Translations under genes and position numbers: made by a program
Notes under the pieces: generated by a model
Told to the model about the DNA's origin: nothing
Databases searched by the model: none
What the model saw: only the letters and a program-made list of their open reading frames with translations
In this document: in pieces, positions 11,131 through 23,790 of the stretch
Position numbering within the stretch: the stretch's first letter is position 1
Layout of the letters: every line of letters begins with the position of its first letter
From: Cocos nucifera
Lineage: Eukaryota > Streptophyta > Magnoliopsida > Arecales > Arecaceae
Length of the DNA stretch: 64,000 nt
Reading direction: 5' to 3'
NCBI GenBank assembly: GCA_006176705.1
Contig: QRFJ01002516.1
Location: forward strand, 124,001-188,000

Positions 11131-12870
11131 TTCTCCATCTTGGTACTTTCAAGTCCTTGTGAACTTATTTCTTCCTTGCAAACCCATCCATGCCACACAC
11201 ATCTAAAAACTAGCTCTAGGAAGTACCTTCGTGAGTGCATCAGACTAATTCTTCTTTGTATGAACTTTTATCAGTTCCACTTCACCTTCCTCCACTAGCT
11301 CTTTGATCCTACAGTACCTCACGTCTATATGCTTTGTGCGTGCATGATAGACTGGGTTTTGTGCAAGCAGCAGAGCACTTTGACTATCGCTATATAGTTT
11401 AATCATACTTTGCTCCACCCCAATCTCAATAATCAGCCTCCTAAGCCAAAGTGATTTCTTTGCAGCCTTAGTAATGCTAATGTACTTAGCCTCTATGGTA
11501 GACAAGGCCTTGATTGATTGAAGGATTGATTTCCAAAACACTGATCCACCATACATATAGAGGAGATATCTACTAGTAGACCTTCTTGTATCAAGATCAT
11601 ATATATAATTCGCATCTACAAATCCTTCCAGAGGATCCGAATCTCTTTCTTCAAATCCTCTCGATTGCCCACCAAACACCAAACCATAATCTCTTATTTC
11701 CTATAGATAACTTAATATTCACTTCAATGCTTTTCAGTATTTTTTTTCAGAATTAGCCATGTATCTACTAACCGTGCTCACTGCATATACTATATCTGAT
11801 CTACAATACACCATAATGTACATTATACTGCCTACAATATTTGCATAAGAAACTCCATCCATATACTCTCTCTCTTCTTCTGACTGGAGGCTTTGATACT
11901 TGGAGAGGGACATATGGCTTGAAAATGGTGTCTTTATAGGTTTGATCTTCTCCATCTCAAATCTTTCTAGAACTTTTTGGATATATCCTTCTTGTGATTA
12001 AGGAGCACTCCTTTACACCTATCTCTGCAAATCTCCATTCCAAGGATCTTTAGTGCTGGACCCAGATCTTTCATCTCAAATTTAGTTGATAATATTCTTT
12101 TCAGCTCTTTCATAACCTTCATACTCCTACTGGCTATGAGCATATCAACAACATACAATAGCAGGTACAGGACATCCTTTTCATCTACATCCTTGATGTA
12201 GACACAATTATCATGTTCACGTTTGATAAATCCCAAGCTCAAAATAAAGCTATCAAATCGATGATACCACTAATGAGGGGATTATTTCAGGTCATATAGT
12301 GACCTCTTTGATAAACATACCTTTTCCTCCTATCCAATCTTCATGAAACATCTGACTACTTTATATAGATTCTATCCTCCAATGTGCCATGCAGAAAGGC
12401 CATCTTTACATCCATCTATTCCAACTCCATGTTGTACTATGCCATCAGTGACAGCAAAATTAGAATAGATGTATGACGCACTACAAGAGAAAAAACTTCT
12501 ATGTAATCTATCTCTTTCCTTTGTATCTCTTTGCTACTAGCCTTGCCTTGAATCTGACTCCACCTTTTTCTGAAGGTGCTTCCATCTATGTGAACATCTA
12601 CTTTGAGCCAATAGGTTGAGCATCTTTTGGAAGATCCATTAGCTACCATGTCTGATTTTTATTCAGTGATTTCATCTCCTCCATCATGGCCTGCATCCAT
12701 GAATCATGATTTTCTGTATAATTTCTTAGATCTTCATTAGTAGTAATGAGTTCATAGGAGATAATCTCATCAATGCCATATCTGACCGACCTTCTAACAG
12801 GACGTTGGGGCTTGTGCAAAGCCACTTTCATTGGCACATCTCTATCTAAAATCTATGATTGATCCTGCAC
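11131..12870 (-). pseudogene. E3 reverse transcriptase and RNase H pseudogene
   Basis: RNase H at 11245-11682 (GFVDANYIYDLDTRRSTS, LSTIEAKYI, SDSQSALLLAQNPVYHARTK). RT pieces at 11734-11955, 11967-12242 and 12437-12837. The polymerase box reads YVVD instead of YVDD in the 11967-12242 piece. The domains lie in three frames with intervening stops. The family's RT is a TNT1-like enzyme copying element RNA in cytoplasmic particles. This copy is dead. Confidence 0.88.
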
Positions 12871-13564
12871 ATCCATCTGAATTACTGGCCCTCCATGCTG
12901 ATTTTCAATATAAGATAAAATTTTTCTACCTATCTCCACCTCAATAGAAATATTCTTGTAAGTGGATGTAACCTATATGCCATCATTCTCTGACTGGCCA
13001 TCGCTGTTCATCTTTATTTTTTTAGTTGCTCCTTTATTCTTTGCTATCAGCCTTGTGTTGAATCTGACTCCATCTTTTTCTGAAGGTGCTTCCTTCTTTA
13101 TGAATATCCACTTTGAGCCAATAGGTTGAGCATCTTCTGGAAGATCCACCAGCTACCATGTCTGATTTTTATTCAGTGATTCCATCTCCTCCATCATGGC
13201 CTACATCCATAAATCATGATTCTTACTCTCCATGGCCTCTGTATAATTCTCTGAATCTCCATTAGCAGTGATGAGTGCATAGGAGATAACCTCATCAATG
13301 CCATATCTGACCGACCTTCTAACAGGATGTTGGGGCTTGTGCAAAGCCACTTCCATTGGCACATCTCTATCTAAAATTTATGACTGATCCTACACATCCA
13401 TCTAAATTGCTGGCCCTCCATGCTGATTCTCAATCTGAGATAAAAATTTTCTACCTAACTCCACCTCAATAGGAACATGCCTGTAAGTGGATGTAACCTG
13501 CATGCCATCATTCTCTGACTGGCTATCGCTGTTCATCTTTATTTTTTCAGTTGCTCCTTTATTC
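12531..13564 (-). repeat. Tandem duplication of about 0.5 kb in E3 pol
   Basis: Two direct copies, 12531-13040 and 13041-13564, with period 510 rising to 525 because of one 15-bp indel. Both cover the integrase C-terminal linker to RT N-terminus (motifs matching NQTW-LVDLPE and the RRSVRYG linker). Both begin ttgctay-agcctt and end tttattc. They differ by scattered substitutions, so the duplication is not recent. Confidence 0.88.
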
Positions 13565-14950
13565 TCAAGCCTCTCTAAGATGCTCTTTTCATAAAAAATG
13601 ATGCCCTGCTGATCACTACCTTTTGTCCTTTAGGATTTCATAGCAGGTACCCCTTGACTCCTTATGGATATCCTATAAATATCATCTTTTAAGATTTAGG
13701 ATTCAACTTACTTCTCTCGATTGTCTCCACATGTGCATAGACTGTGCAACCGAAGACCTTTAGGTGGCCAAGCTCCACCTTCTTTCCACTCTAGACCTCT
13801 TCTGAAATACCTCCATTCAGCTTACGGTGAGGGAACTTGTTCACAAGAAAATAAGAAAAAGTTAAAGCATCACCCCAAAAAGATTTTGGAAATGATGTCC
13901 GTAGCCTTAAACTCTGTGCCTTCTCGGTCAGTGTCTGGTTCATCTTTTTCATGACATCATTCTGCTGGGGAGTCATCTTCACTGTGTAATGGCATTTGAT
14001 ACCATTTTTCTCATAGTTCCTCCTGAACTTCTGGCTTGTATACTCTCCTCTATTATCCAACCTCAGACACTTCACCTATCTTCCTGACTCCTTTTCAACT
14101 TCAGCTCTCTAGGCTCTGAACTAGGCAAACATCTCTGACTTTTCTCTGATCAGATAAATCCACACCTTCCTTGAGAAGTCATCAATGAAAGTGATAAAAT
14201 ATTTTGCCCTATCTCTAGCTGATACAGGAGCTGGTCTCCATACATCTAAGTGCACTAAATCCAGCACTCCTTCGCTGCGCTTGATACTTTTGACAAACTT
14301 CATCCTATGCTGTTTACCAAAGATGCATGGCTCACATTAATCTATGCCCTCCTTCTTCAGGGTTGGGATCATCTTTCTTATGCTAAGTTCAATGAGCCCT
14401 CGATCACTCATATGATCTATCTGATAGTGTCATAGCCGATATAAGAGCTGCTCCTCCTATGCTGCTGTTAGCATCTCTATACTATCATTTACCACTGAGC
14501 CTTCCATTCTATAAAGATTGTTGCTCAATCTTCTACCTCTCATCACCACCAAAGCTTTCTTAAAAATTTTTAGACATCCACTCCTAGCTTGGCTACTAAA
14601 AGCATAATCCTGCTCCTCCAAGCAGCCTAAAGAAAATAAATTTTTTTTAATTTTGATACATGCCTGATATTTGATAATGTACAAATGATCTCATCATACA
14701 TCCTCATCCTAATTAAGCCAACTCCAGCTACTCTGCATGGATGATTATCTTCAAGGCTGACACTTGCTTCATCGATCTTTTAATAGGTAGAAAATCACTC
14801 CCAATGAGAAGTATAGTGGTGAGAGCATGTTTAATCCAATATCCATATAGTATCGCACTCTATGGATCCATCTGATACAACTAGCAGGTCTTCTCCACTG
14901 CTCATTAAAGTTGTATCATCAGTTTTGCTGGCCTTCCCTTTTTTGACCTC
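13565..14950 (-). pseudogene. E3 integrase and protease pseudogene
   Basis: Integrase pieces at 14121-14303 (LDLVHLDVWRPAPVSARDR, YFITFIDDFSRKVWIYL, carrying two catalytic aspartates) and 13791-14075 (KCLRLDNRGEYTSQKF, then MNQTLTEKA in place of the usual MNRTL). Pre-integrase at 14310-14700 with the SLGCLEEQDYAF motif. Stops at W and Q codons break it. The order on the minus strand is the copia order. Confidence 0.87.
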
Positions 14951-15693
14951 AAAAGGAGACAATCTCTCCTTGGGTACCCAGGCTGATGGTATTTATAATA
15001 TTTCAATATCTTCCTCTGATCCTCAGACTTTGACCTACCTTTGGATTTTCCTCTTATCTTCTTCTTTGATCTTTCCTATCTTTCAACCAAGATCTCAGAC
15101 TTAGAATCTCTCTTGCAGATCTTTTTTCTCTACTCATTCGATCTGAGCACACCAACAATTTCTTCATAGTTTAGGATCTTTTTTTCATAAACTAAAGTTG
15201 TTATGAGACCATCATATGAGCCTGAGAGAGAACAAAGCAGTAGCAATGCCCGATCTTCCTTATCGATCTTCACATCCAAACTCATCATCTCAGAACACAC
15301 CTGATTGAACCTTTGGATATGTGCAATAAGATGTCCTTCTTCGGGCATCCTCAGACTATACAGCTATTTCTTCAACCATAGCTTATTTGTCATATTCTTC
15401 CCCATGTATGTATTTTTCAATCTATTCCAGAGTCCCTTTATCGTGGTCTCTGTGCAAACCTCGGGTAGCACCTAATCGGCCAAGCACATTCTGATTGTAC
15501 TAAAAGTAATTTTCTCCAACTCTTTCCGATGCACAGTACTGATCTTTTTTGGTCTTTCTCTTATCAAGACCTTATAGATCCTCTGTAGAACCAACAAGTC
15601 CATTATCCTTTGCTGCCATAAGGTAAAGTTTTTCTTGCCATCGAACTTTTCAAAATCCACCTTGAGTCCACTTAATCCCATGACTTTAAGCAA
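14951..15693 (-). pseudogene. E3 gag pseudogene
   Basis: TNT1-type Gag. The probable start is the ATG at 15681 (MGLSGLKVDFEKFDGKKNF), with an in-frame ATG four codons upstream at 15693. Pieces at 15472-15693 and 15130-15348 (LLLLCSLSGSYDGLITTLV). The zinc knuckle near 14955-15000 has lost conserved cysteines (YYKYHQPGYPRRDC). Downstream is the protease linker SSGEDLL. It is close to the E7 gag. Confidence 0.87.
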
Positions 15694-15935
15694 GTTAGGA
15701 ATAAAACTCTAACACCCTTTCACGACCACACATCAACAAAACTATCCTTCAAAGAAGATCTAAATGCCCTAGATCCTCTTTTCAACCTTCTATATCATCG
15801 TTCCTCCATGTAACAAATCTCCACCTCAATTTAGAGCTAACCACGAAGCAAATAAGAAGTTTTTAGGTTAAAAATTGATGCAACAGATCCTGAATATAGA
15901 AATCCTAGGTGTCTTCTTTTCTTCCACACAACATC
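15694..15935 (-). other. E3 short leader
   Basis: About 240 bp between PBS and gag. No gene seen. The sequence near 15780-15935 matches the start of the E7 leader (gaaggaagacacctagga type). Confidence 0.7.
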
Positions 15936-15949
15936 GCTCTGATATGAAT
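15936..15949 (-). other. E3 primer-binding site
   Basis: On the minus strand after the LTR end: ttcatatcagagcg, a two-substitution variant of the TGGTATCAGAGC complement of initiator tRNA-Met. Confidence 0.8.
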
Positions 15950-16521
15950 TATTATGAAAATTAATTTCACACATGGACCGACATGGCTGCTGGTGATCAG
16001 CCAAGCATTAAGAAAGAACTTTTTAGAGATTACTGTGGAAGCATGATCAATGGATTCAAGGAATAGAGAAGAATAGTAGTAGAGATTTTTAAGAAAAAAG
16101 AGCTTTATTTTAATGAATTCAGTATCATATACAATCTTGACCTATATTTGGTATATATACTTTACAAAAGAATCAAGCCTCAAGCTCATAGAAAAACTCT
16201 CCAAATCCAAAATAACTTACGTTCACAAAACATACCCACAAAAATTGAGCCAGCTAACCTACGACTGGGTCGGCTCATTCTGAGACTGAGCCAACCCAGT
16301 TGTGTACCATGCCAATAGCTCAAAAATACTACTTTCTATCTAAATTTTTCTTTAAGACATAGTCGACCTAATCTCGGACTGAGTCGATCCAGTCTTAAGG
16401 TGAGCAGACTAAGTTTTTGAACTTTGCTATCCAGACTGATTTCTCTTTTGACTTGCTCCATCTTTTCATGATATGTCATCTCATATTCCTAAGACTTGGG
16501 AGTGCTACTTCTGAGCTCACA
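15950..16521 (-). repeat. E3 5' LTR
   Basis: 572 bp. Element orientation start tgtgagctcagaag, end ttttcataata. Homologous along its length to the 3' LTR at 10538-11130 but with many substitutions and a small deletion in the GAGCCG array, so this is an old insertion. Confidence 0.92.
16150..16162 (-). promoter_or_regulatory. E3 5' LTR TATA box
   Basis: On the minus strand gtatatatac, at the position of gtataaatac in the E7 LTR. A tttatt (AATAAA on the minus strand) lies about 50 bp downstream near 16104-16110. Confidence 0.6.
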
Positions 16522-17063
16522 GTGAACCCCTTAGGTTGTATCATATACACCTCTTCAGTCAGCTCTCTATTCAAGAAAGCTATTTTTACATCCATCTGTC
16601 AAATCTCATAATCCAAATGGATAGATATCGCAAGCATTATCCAAATAGATTTGAGCATTGCCATAGAGGAGAACATCTCATCATAGTCAATACCATAATG
16701 TTGACAATATCTCTTGGCAACCAGATGGACTTTATAGGTCTCTACCTTTCTGTATGTGCCCCTCTTCCTTTTGAAGATCCACTTACATCTAATGGGTTTA
16801 ATCATTTTGGGTGGATCAACCAATGTCCACATATCATTGATCTTTATAGACTTCATTTTGAATTTCATGGCCTCAAACCATTTTTTGAAATCAGATCTTT
16901 GCATAGCATCCATGTAGATGATCGAATCTTCATCATTCTCATCAAGTTCGATGGGATCATCTTTCTGAACTAAGAAATCATAGTATCTATTTGGATAATG
17001 CGGTACTCTATCGGATCGTCTTAATAGTGTAGGTACACTAGGCTTCGAATCTGATCTAGTCAA
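16522..17063 (-). pseudogene. E2 RT N-terminus (segment 2)
   Basis: Minus-strand piece 16599-17063 carries the integrase-RT linker (SDRVPHYPNRYYDFL), the NDMWTLVDPP motif, KWIFKRKRGT and DYDEMFSSMAML; decayed RT then runs to 16522 at ...PKGFT, where E3 interrupts it. Resumes at 10537. The 5-bp direct repeat gtgaa is present at both edges. Confidence 0.88.
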
Positions 17064-18110
17064 ATCCGACTCAGGTTCAGCTATAGATGTTGATTTATCT
17101 ACTTATTGAACTTTATCAAATTCAATCTTAGAGACAACAGTTCCTTCATTAAGGAACTCCTTTCTCAAAAAGGTTGCCTTGAAGCCAATGAACACCTTTT
17201 GTTCATCGACATCATAGAAAAAATATTCTTTGATCTCTTTTGGGTATCCTATGAATGTGCACTTATCAGACCTAGGTCCAAGTTTATCTGTAACTAACTA
17301 TTTGACATAAGTCAGGCACCCCAGATCCTAAGATGTGAAAGTGCTGGCTTACATCCTATCCATATCTCATATGGAGTCTTAACTACAGACTTACTTAGAA
17401 TCCTATTTAATAGATAGCAAGTCGATTCAAGTACATATTCCTAGAAGGATATCAGCAAGTTGGCAAAATCTATCATGGATCGGATCATGTCTAATAGAGT
17501 TCGATTTTTTTCTTTTAGATAAACCATTATACTATGGTATTCCTAGAGGTGTCCATTGAAAGAGAATTCTATTCTCGCCTAGATATGTGAAAAATTCATC
17601 GAAAAGATATTTTCCTCCTCGATCAGACCGAAAAGTTTTAATGCATTTTCTAGTTTATTTTTCTACTTCACTTTGGAATCATTTGAATATTTCAAATGAA
17701 TCCAACTTGTATTTCATCAGATAGACATATCCATATTTGGATAGATCATCTATGAAAGTGATGAAGTAGAAATATCCATCTTTGGCACTTATGCTCATTG
17801 GTCTACATACATCAGTATGTACTAGATCTAAAAGCTTAGTGGCTCTCTCATCTTTTTCAGTAAAAGGTGACTTAGTCATTTTATCAAGAAGACAGGACTC
17901 ACAGGTTGAAAGAGATTTACAATCACTGACTTCGAGGATTCCCTCTTGAGTCAACCTCTTTATCTTTTTCTTATTTATATGATCTAGCCTATAGTGCCAT
18001 AAGTAGATATCTAACACACTATCTAATCTGGGGTGCTTGTCAGTTGAATAAACTATATTAACAGGTTGTGATAGTATATACACACCATTATTCAAATGTC
18101 TAGAGAAAAT
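17064..18110 (-). pseudogene. E2 integrase pseudogene
   Basis: Open piece 17679-18095: pre-integrase (YLWHYRLDHINKKKIKRL and CESCLLDK) followed by the integrase core with LLDLVHTDVCRP and YFITFIDDLSKYGYVYL, the first two catalytic acidic positions. The remainder to 17064 matches the integrase C-terminal half with stops and frameshifts. It is a TNT1/copia-type enzyme, no longer intact. Confidence 0.87.
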
Positions 18111-18719
18111 AGTAACACCATTCGTAAGGATATTATAAAACTATTTTTTTATTAAAATTTCATAATTATTTTTGGTTAGAAGGCCTACAGAAATGACATT
18201 TAAAAAAAAAACTTAGATAGAAATGATAATCAGCAAGAACAATAGTATGGGACTCAAATACAAGTTTCAAGATTCCAAAATCTAGAATTAGAACTAGTCT
18301 TTCATCTCTAATGTTTAGGAATCTCTCATCTTGTTCGAATCTCCTACTGACCTACAATCTCTATAATAAATTATAAATATAGTAAGGGCTACCGGTATCT
18401 AATACAGAGTCAGTATAATCATAAATAGAGATATTGCAAGAAGTTATCATATAAATTTCTTATCCAGCAACTGCTTATTTCTTTCTCTACCTTTTCAGAT
18501 CCAGGAAGGTAATGTATTGAGGATAGTTCCTCTTCTAGTTTCTCCACTTCTTGCAAAAGAAGCATTCAGCTTAACTCTTATCGGGCTTGATCTTCCCAAT
18601 TTGGCCCTGCACAGATGTCCTAGCCTAAACTTGTACCTTCTTGCCCTTCTTCTTTCCTTTCCTAAAGAGTCGAGAACCAGAAGATGAACCTCCCACTAAG
18701 TTCATCGACTCCTTATGAA
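18111..18719 (-). pseudogene. E2 protease and Gag C-terminus (segment 2)
   Basis: A protease LDTGS motif (active-site DTG) is near 18365-18412. The Gag zinc knuckle near 18525-18565 reads CFFCKKWRN then a stop, having lost H and the last C. A basic KGKKKGKK stretch precedes it. At 18719 the frame QLHKESMNLVGG begins directly at the E6 boundary; its upstream half is at 42825. Confidence 0.85.
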
Positions 18720-18724
18720 GTTGG

Positions 18725-18789
18725 TGTGGGATCTTGGTACCTCTCTGATACCAATTATTGGAGAGAAGAAGAACAAAGTAGATCGCTGG
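18725..18789 (-). repeat. E6 3' LTR, terminal 65 bp
   Basis: Matches the first 65 bp (plus-strand reading) of the E6 5' LTR at 41972 (tgtgggatct versus tgttggatcc, then tctgataccaatt and agagaagaag). Interrupted at 18789 by E4. Confidence 0.85.
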
Positions 18790-21056
18790 TGTTAGATGTG
18801 TGCCCTAGAAGCCAGATTGGCTATCACTTGTAATATACTTCTAAGAATAATTTTATAATTATGACTATAAATTAATAAATAAATTATTTTCTATCATAGT
18901 ATGTATTTAAAAGTGTCTGTGATACATCCTTTGAGTTAATGGTAATGACAATTCATATTTTTAAGAGTTAAAAATTTAAGACATGAATTTTCATAATTAA
19001 CTCATAAACTACTTCCGATCGTAGGATCATCACGAGAATGATGATCAATCCGAAAGGTTGGTGTACAATCACTTTCTTAAGATAGATGTGTATTGAGTCT
19101 ATGGTGTGGAGACATCGGAGCGAGAGTACATGTACTCGTTAGAGAACGAGGGCACTGAGCATGACCACCTCGAGCATTCATAAGAAAGTCTACCTTTTCA
19201 TCGATGATTGGCTCGATGTTGCAGTAGTGTATCTGGTTCTTTAATCTGAGGTGCATCAATAATTTATCTTGAGGGTATTATAGTTTGACTATACCATAAC
19301 TCGATCTCCTAGCCATTTAAAATTCTGAGGTGTATGTTGGCTATAATACATTCATTGTAGAAATTGGATTGCACCAATAAGGGATCTATCTACCTCGGTA
19401 GATGAGGAGTAGCCCTATGATGATCATGAGAATCGAGTCCATAAGCTCATGACCATGGCAGAGTGAAGATGATAGAAAGAGTTTCTATAAGGGTTTCATA
19501 TAGGACTCGAATCGAATGATTAATTCATATTACGGATATTAGGTTTGACGAGTTCACCTTAACCCTAATCCCATCGGGGCTCAAGATAGAAGAACCCAAT
19601 CACACAGGTAGCTATACCAAGAGGTTCACTTTTAGTTCTGATGGATTGCCACTATATACTGTTAGGTGTCACTGGTGTATTTTGAAAGTAATTAGAATGA
19701 TTTTGATGATCGATCATTCTAATTGTATGAATCAGAAAAGTTTTGGTCCATCAAAAGGTATTTCAATAATGTCGATGACGAAGATCATAACATGTCTCAT
19801 TACCATATGGAACTGAACCTAACTAGATCACACAAATAAGGATTTGGGTCTGGATGTCATCAATTGAGCTAACCTAGTTTGATTTATTTGGATTAGATCC
19901 AATCAGGTTCAAGGTAATCGTGCTAGCACACGATTGAGCCTGACTTTTTTCTTCTATAATCTTTTTGATTCATCGCAACCGAGTCAAATTTGATTTGACT
20001 CATTTTTGTATCTTGAATAGATTTATTTTCATCTAACTAGAATAAGTTCATATCAGATTAATTATGAAAATTAAATTCATTCCTAGTGCAATTGGACTAG
20101 GGTCAATAGTTGACCCAATTGAGAGAATTGAGGGTCACATGATCAAAGAATTTTAAAAAAAATTTTAGAAATTATTTTATCCTAATTTTTAGATATGTGA
20201 TAGGGTATGAGTTATTCTTTGGATGTCCAAACTTTTGTATTTTTTGGAGGTGCCTAGACTATGTTTGATAGAGTTTGATTTGGATCAAACTCTTAAAGGA
20301 AGAGTCCTAGATGCACATAGACTCTTCCTTATTCTTTCATGCTGCCACCTTCTAGATGGATTTTTGGCATTAAAACTAAATGGGATCTAGGGTTTTTCAT
20401 GGAGATTAGGTCCAAGAGTCCCAATAGTTGAATTAATAAGGTTTTTGGTAAAAAAAGGACTCTTTATGGTGCTATGTCTTGTATAAGAACTCTTCTCATG
20501 AAATTATCTCAACGTAATTTATTTTTTCCACACCAAAAGGAGCCTTCCTTCTAATATCCATGCACCCTCTATCCTCTCTCTCCCTTTCTTCTACATGCCT
20601 AAAAAGTTAGGCATAAATCTGAGTTGAAGGTCCAAGGTTTTTGACATAAGATTCAACATCTACGCGACGGTGTTCGTGAGATGAACAGGCTGCCATTAGA
20701 AGTCATTTTGAAGGCTTTTTAAGTCAAATCCAGATATGATTTTTAGAGAAGAGATTCATGAGAAGAAGATGTTTAGATCCTGCTCAAGTGGATACCAGTA
20801 GAGGCTAGGCACGTGCGTGGCTTCTTCTAGAACCTCAGGAATCAACATGATCATTGTAGAATAATTAGATTACCAAATTAGGTACTTAAAATTAAATCTA
20901 ATTTAATTTCATTTTTAATTTTTAATATCAAATCTCTATGATCAAATTTGATAAGTCTTAAATCTAATTAGTATTTTAGAAAAAAAAATTAAAATATTTC
21001 TTCAGATTCAATCAGATATGAACGATCCTGTGTCGGAAAAACATGTTTTTCCTTCA
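18790..21056 (+). repeat. E4 5' LTR
   Basis: 2267 bp, starts tgttagatgtgtgcccta and ends ttttccttca. It carries the palindrome AATCGTGCTAGCACACGATT at 19916-19935. The TATA position near 20490 reads gtataagaac rather than the ctataaata of E5 and E9. No protein-coding gene is supported. Confidence 0.95.
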
Positions 21057-21071
21057 ATTGGTATCAGAGCC
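21057..21071 (+). other. E4 primer-binding site
   Basis: attggtatcagagcc directly after the LTR end: a perfect match to the plant initiator tRNA-Met complement TGGTATCAGAGCC. Confidence 0.92.
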
Positions 21072-22946
21072 AGATTTTAGTTCTTCAAATCTATTTTAGA
21101 TCTAATTTTATTTTTATTTTTGATATAATATTAAAAAAATTTAGATTTCACATCAGATGTGATTAGATCTAAAATTAAAAAATTAAAATTAAATTATTTA
21201 GATCTAATATGTATGAGATGCATGACTAGACTGGAAATAGAATAGTTCTATGTGTAGTCTAGTATAATCATGTTATTAATTTGATTAAATATAATTTTAG
21301 ATTTATTTAATTTTTATTTTTTAGTATTATAATTATTATAATTAGATCTAAAAAATAGAAAATAAAACTTTTAATTTTTGATTTATTCATATGTGATATG
21401 AAAAGATGCATGTTTAGACTAGTTGTAGAATAGTTCTATAAATTATCTAGAATAATTTTATTTTGATATGATCAAATTTAAATATATTTTTTAGATATTA
21501 TATATGATATTTTAGATCTGAAATACATGCATGTTTAATTTAGCGATGATACATGAGATGTATGCAAAGCATGTATTAGTTAGATCATTAATTATATATG
21601 TGATATATGATCTAGATTTAACTAGTTTTATAGTTTTAATTATATTTTTAATTAAGGCATTCTCCTTGGTCGTCCGATCATAAGAATAAAGTAGGATTTA
21701 AAGGCCCTCTCCTCCCATTCAATGGGATGTTCTTATGGCGTGTAGGAGTGCTATGCATTCATCCTTAATCAGAAATTAGAACTTATTTTTCTACAAAACC
21801 TTAGATCTTGAAATTTTAGGATTTTGATACATATTTTTTTGTTTATGAACCTAAAATTAATTAAAAATTAAGATTATAAAATTAATTAGGAATAAAATTG
21901 AGAATATTTAAATCTAAGATATTTTCATAAAATTGAGTTCGAACTTGGGTAGCTCAATTAGGTCTAGTGGTTGATCAAACTAAATCAAGAATTGGTTAGG
22001 TGAGATTAAGAGTGCTGAGAATTGATCAGCCCAATAGTTGTAAGTCTGGGTCAAGGTCGACTCATAACCATATGTGATCGATCCAATTAAGATCTAGTTT
22101 GGCTCCATGGTATGAGCCTAGATTGTAGGCTAATCCGATTAGTTCTGGTTCGATAATTTGATGTCTAAGATAAGTTTGGCAGATACGATCGATTGATTTT
22201 TAATTGAGAGCTACTCGACATGAATGCATTCTTATCAAGTTAATGGCATATCCCTTCCATCGATTTTACTTACCTGGCCATTTATGTCAAATCGGTTCTG
22301 ATTTGAGGTGGCTAATAGTTTGAGCTAACCCATGCCATTAGGCTTGTCATAATCGTAAAGTCTAAGAGATCTAAATTGAATCTTCCTAAGAAAAGATTAA
22401 GTCAATTGGTCTTCCATTGTTGTAGATGTGTGGATCCTTTTCGGGGTTGATTATTCTCGACTGGTTATAGTACCTCAATTGCACTAGAAAGATGCAACCA
22501 TATCTATTAGGCATTGGATACTATGGGTTGGAGGATGGATTGTGCTTAATATTTTGGATGCAGTGAGGGATCCAATAAAAAATTCAATTCGTGTAAATGA
22601 TGGATCTGACTTAACCAAGGAGTGGATCAATATTTTGGATGTGATGAGATTCATGAATTAGAGAACAAAATTAGATGCACCGTGATTAGAGAATCATTGG
22701 ATAAGAGTTATCCACTCATCAGTTGATCCATCACCAATAACTATTAGGTGAGGTGGTGAGCTAGCTGGTGGGACCGCACTATCTACTAGAAATCAATTGA
22801 TTGCAAAAATTTTTGCAACTCTATCTAAGGAGTGTAGGAATCCAAAAAATAGTGGGAGCCTAATTTATTTAAAAATAAAATTTTTAAATAAATTGATTAA
22901 GTCTAATTATAACATCTAACTAGAAACTTTGACTCTCTATAGAAAA
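21072..22946 (+). other. E4 untranslated leader
   Basis: About 1.9 kb, homologous to the other family A leaders. Contains the conserved hairpin at 21677-21738. A frame near 22480-22660 (RHW-LWVGGWI, ending in FMN-stop) corresponds to the leader open frames in E1, E5 and E9. Otherwise AT-rich with no gene seen. Confidence 0.75.
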
Positions 22947-23790
22947 ATGTATGCGTCCAACCCACTAGCCCGTATCTTGAACACCCATAGACTGATCGGA
23001 TCTAACTTCAAGGATTGGCTTCAAAACTTTAAAATTATTTTGGGTTCTGAGAAGTTGACTCATGTGTTGGAACAGGACCCTCCCACTTTACCAGCCCATC
23101 CATCCGCTGACTAGAGAGCATCTCTAAAGAAGTGGATGGATGATGATAACAAAATCAGGTACTACATGTTGGGCTCGATGTCTAATGAGCTCCAGCACCA
23201 ACATGAAGATATTAAGACTAGCTGCCAAATATTTGCAAGAGTTGTTTGGTGAACAAAGTCGTGCAGCCAAATATCAAGTCACTAGAAGACTTTTTAAGGC
23301 TCAAATATATGATGGGCAATTGGTCCAAGATCATTGTCTGATGATGATCAAGGACTTAGAAGAGCTCGAGAAGCTCGATGTCAAGTTGGACAAGCATTTC
23401 TAGATTGATATAATTCTACAATCCTTGACTGATGCATATGGACAGTTCATCATGAACTACCATATGCATAAACTATAGAATACTCTGATAGAACTTATGA
23501 GTATGCTGGTTACTACTGAGCTTTCTATGAAAGGTTCTAAAGGCTCAGTACTTAATATAGAGTGGACTTCTTCCAAGAGAAAATCTTTTGAAATGAAGAA
23601 AAAGTTCATGAAGAAGCAGAAGATGGATGGTGGGAAGAAGAAGAAGACAGAGCCGAAGAAGAAGGCCGTTGACAAAAAAAAATATTTCTATTGCAACACA
23701 GATGGTCATTGAAAGTGGAACTGCCCCTTGTACTTGGCCAGCTTGAAGAACAAAAAGGAGGCATATCCTTTTGGAGGTATGCTCGTTATA
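22947..23790 (+). pseudogene. E4 gag pseudogene
   Basis: Starts at the ATG at 22947 (MYASNPLARILNTHRL), equivalent to the E5 gag start. The frame is closed by a stop at about 23112 and by a frameshift near 23225 (QELFGEQSRAAKYQ continues in another frame to 23403). The basic stretch is at 23580-23690. The zinc knuckle near 23690-23725 reads YFYCNTDGH, stop, KWNC: first Cys lost and Trp replaced by a stop. Confidence 0.88.

Larger units (their letters stand above)
10538..16521 (-). mobile_element. E3: TNT1-like Ty1/copia retrotransposon inserted in E2 RT
   Basis: A 5984-bp element bounded by LTRs of 593 and 572 bp and flanked by perfect 5-bp duplications gtgaa (10533-10537 and 16522-16526). 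The E2 RT frame breaks at ...KGFT on one side and resumes FTS... on the other. The internal gag-pol is decayed by stops and frameshifts and holds a roughly 0.5-kb tandem duplication. It belongs to the same family as E7, which lies in the opposite orientation. Confidence 0.93.

Noticed and set aside
16520..18724. Initial reading of 16522-18724 as the 5' end of a separate element with its LTR at 18725
   Set aside because: 18725 is the outer edge of E6, and the Gag N-terminus of this segment is found at 42825-43410 beyond E6, so it belongs to E2.
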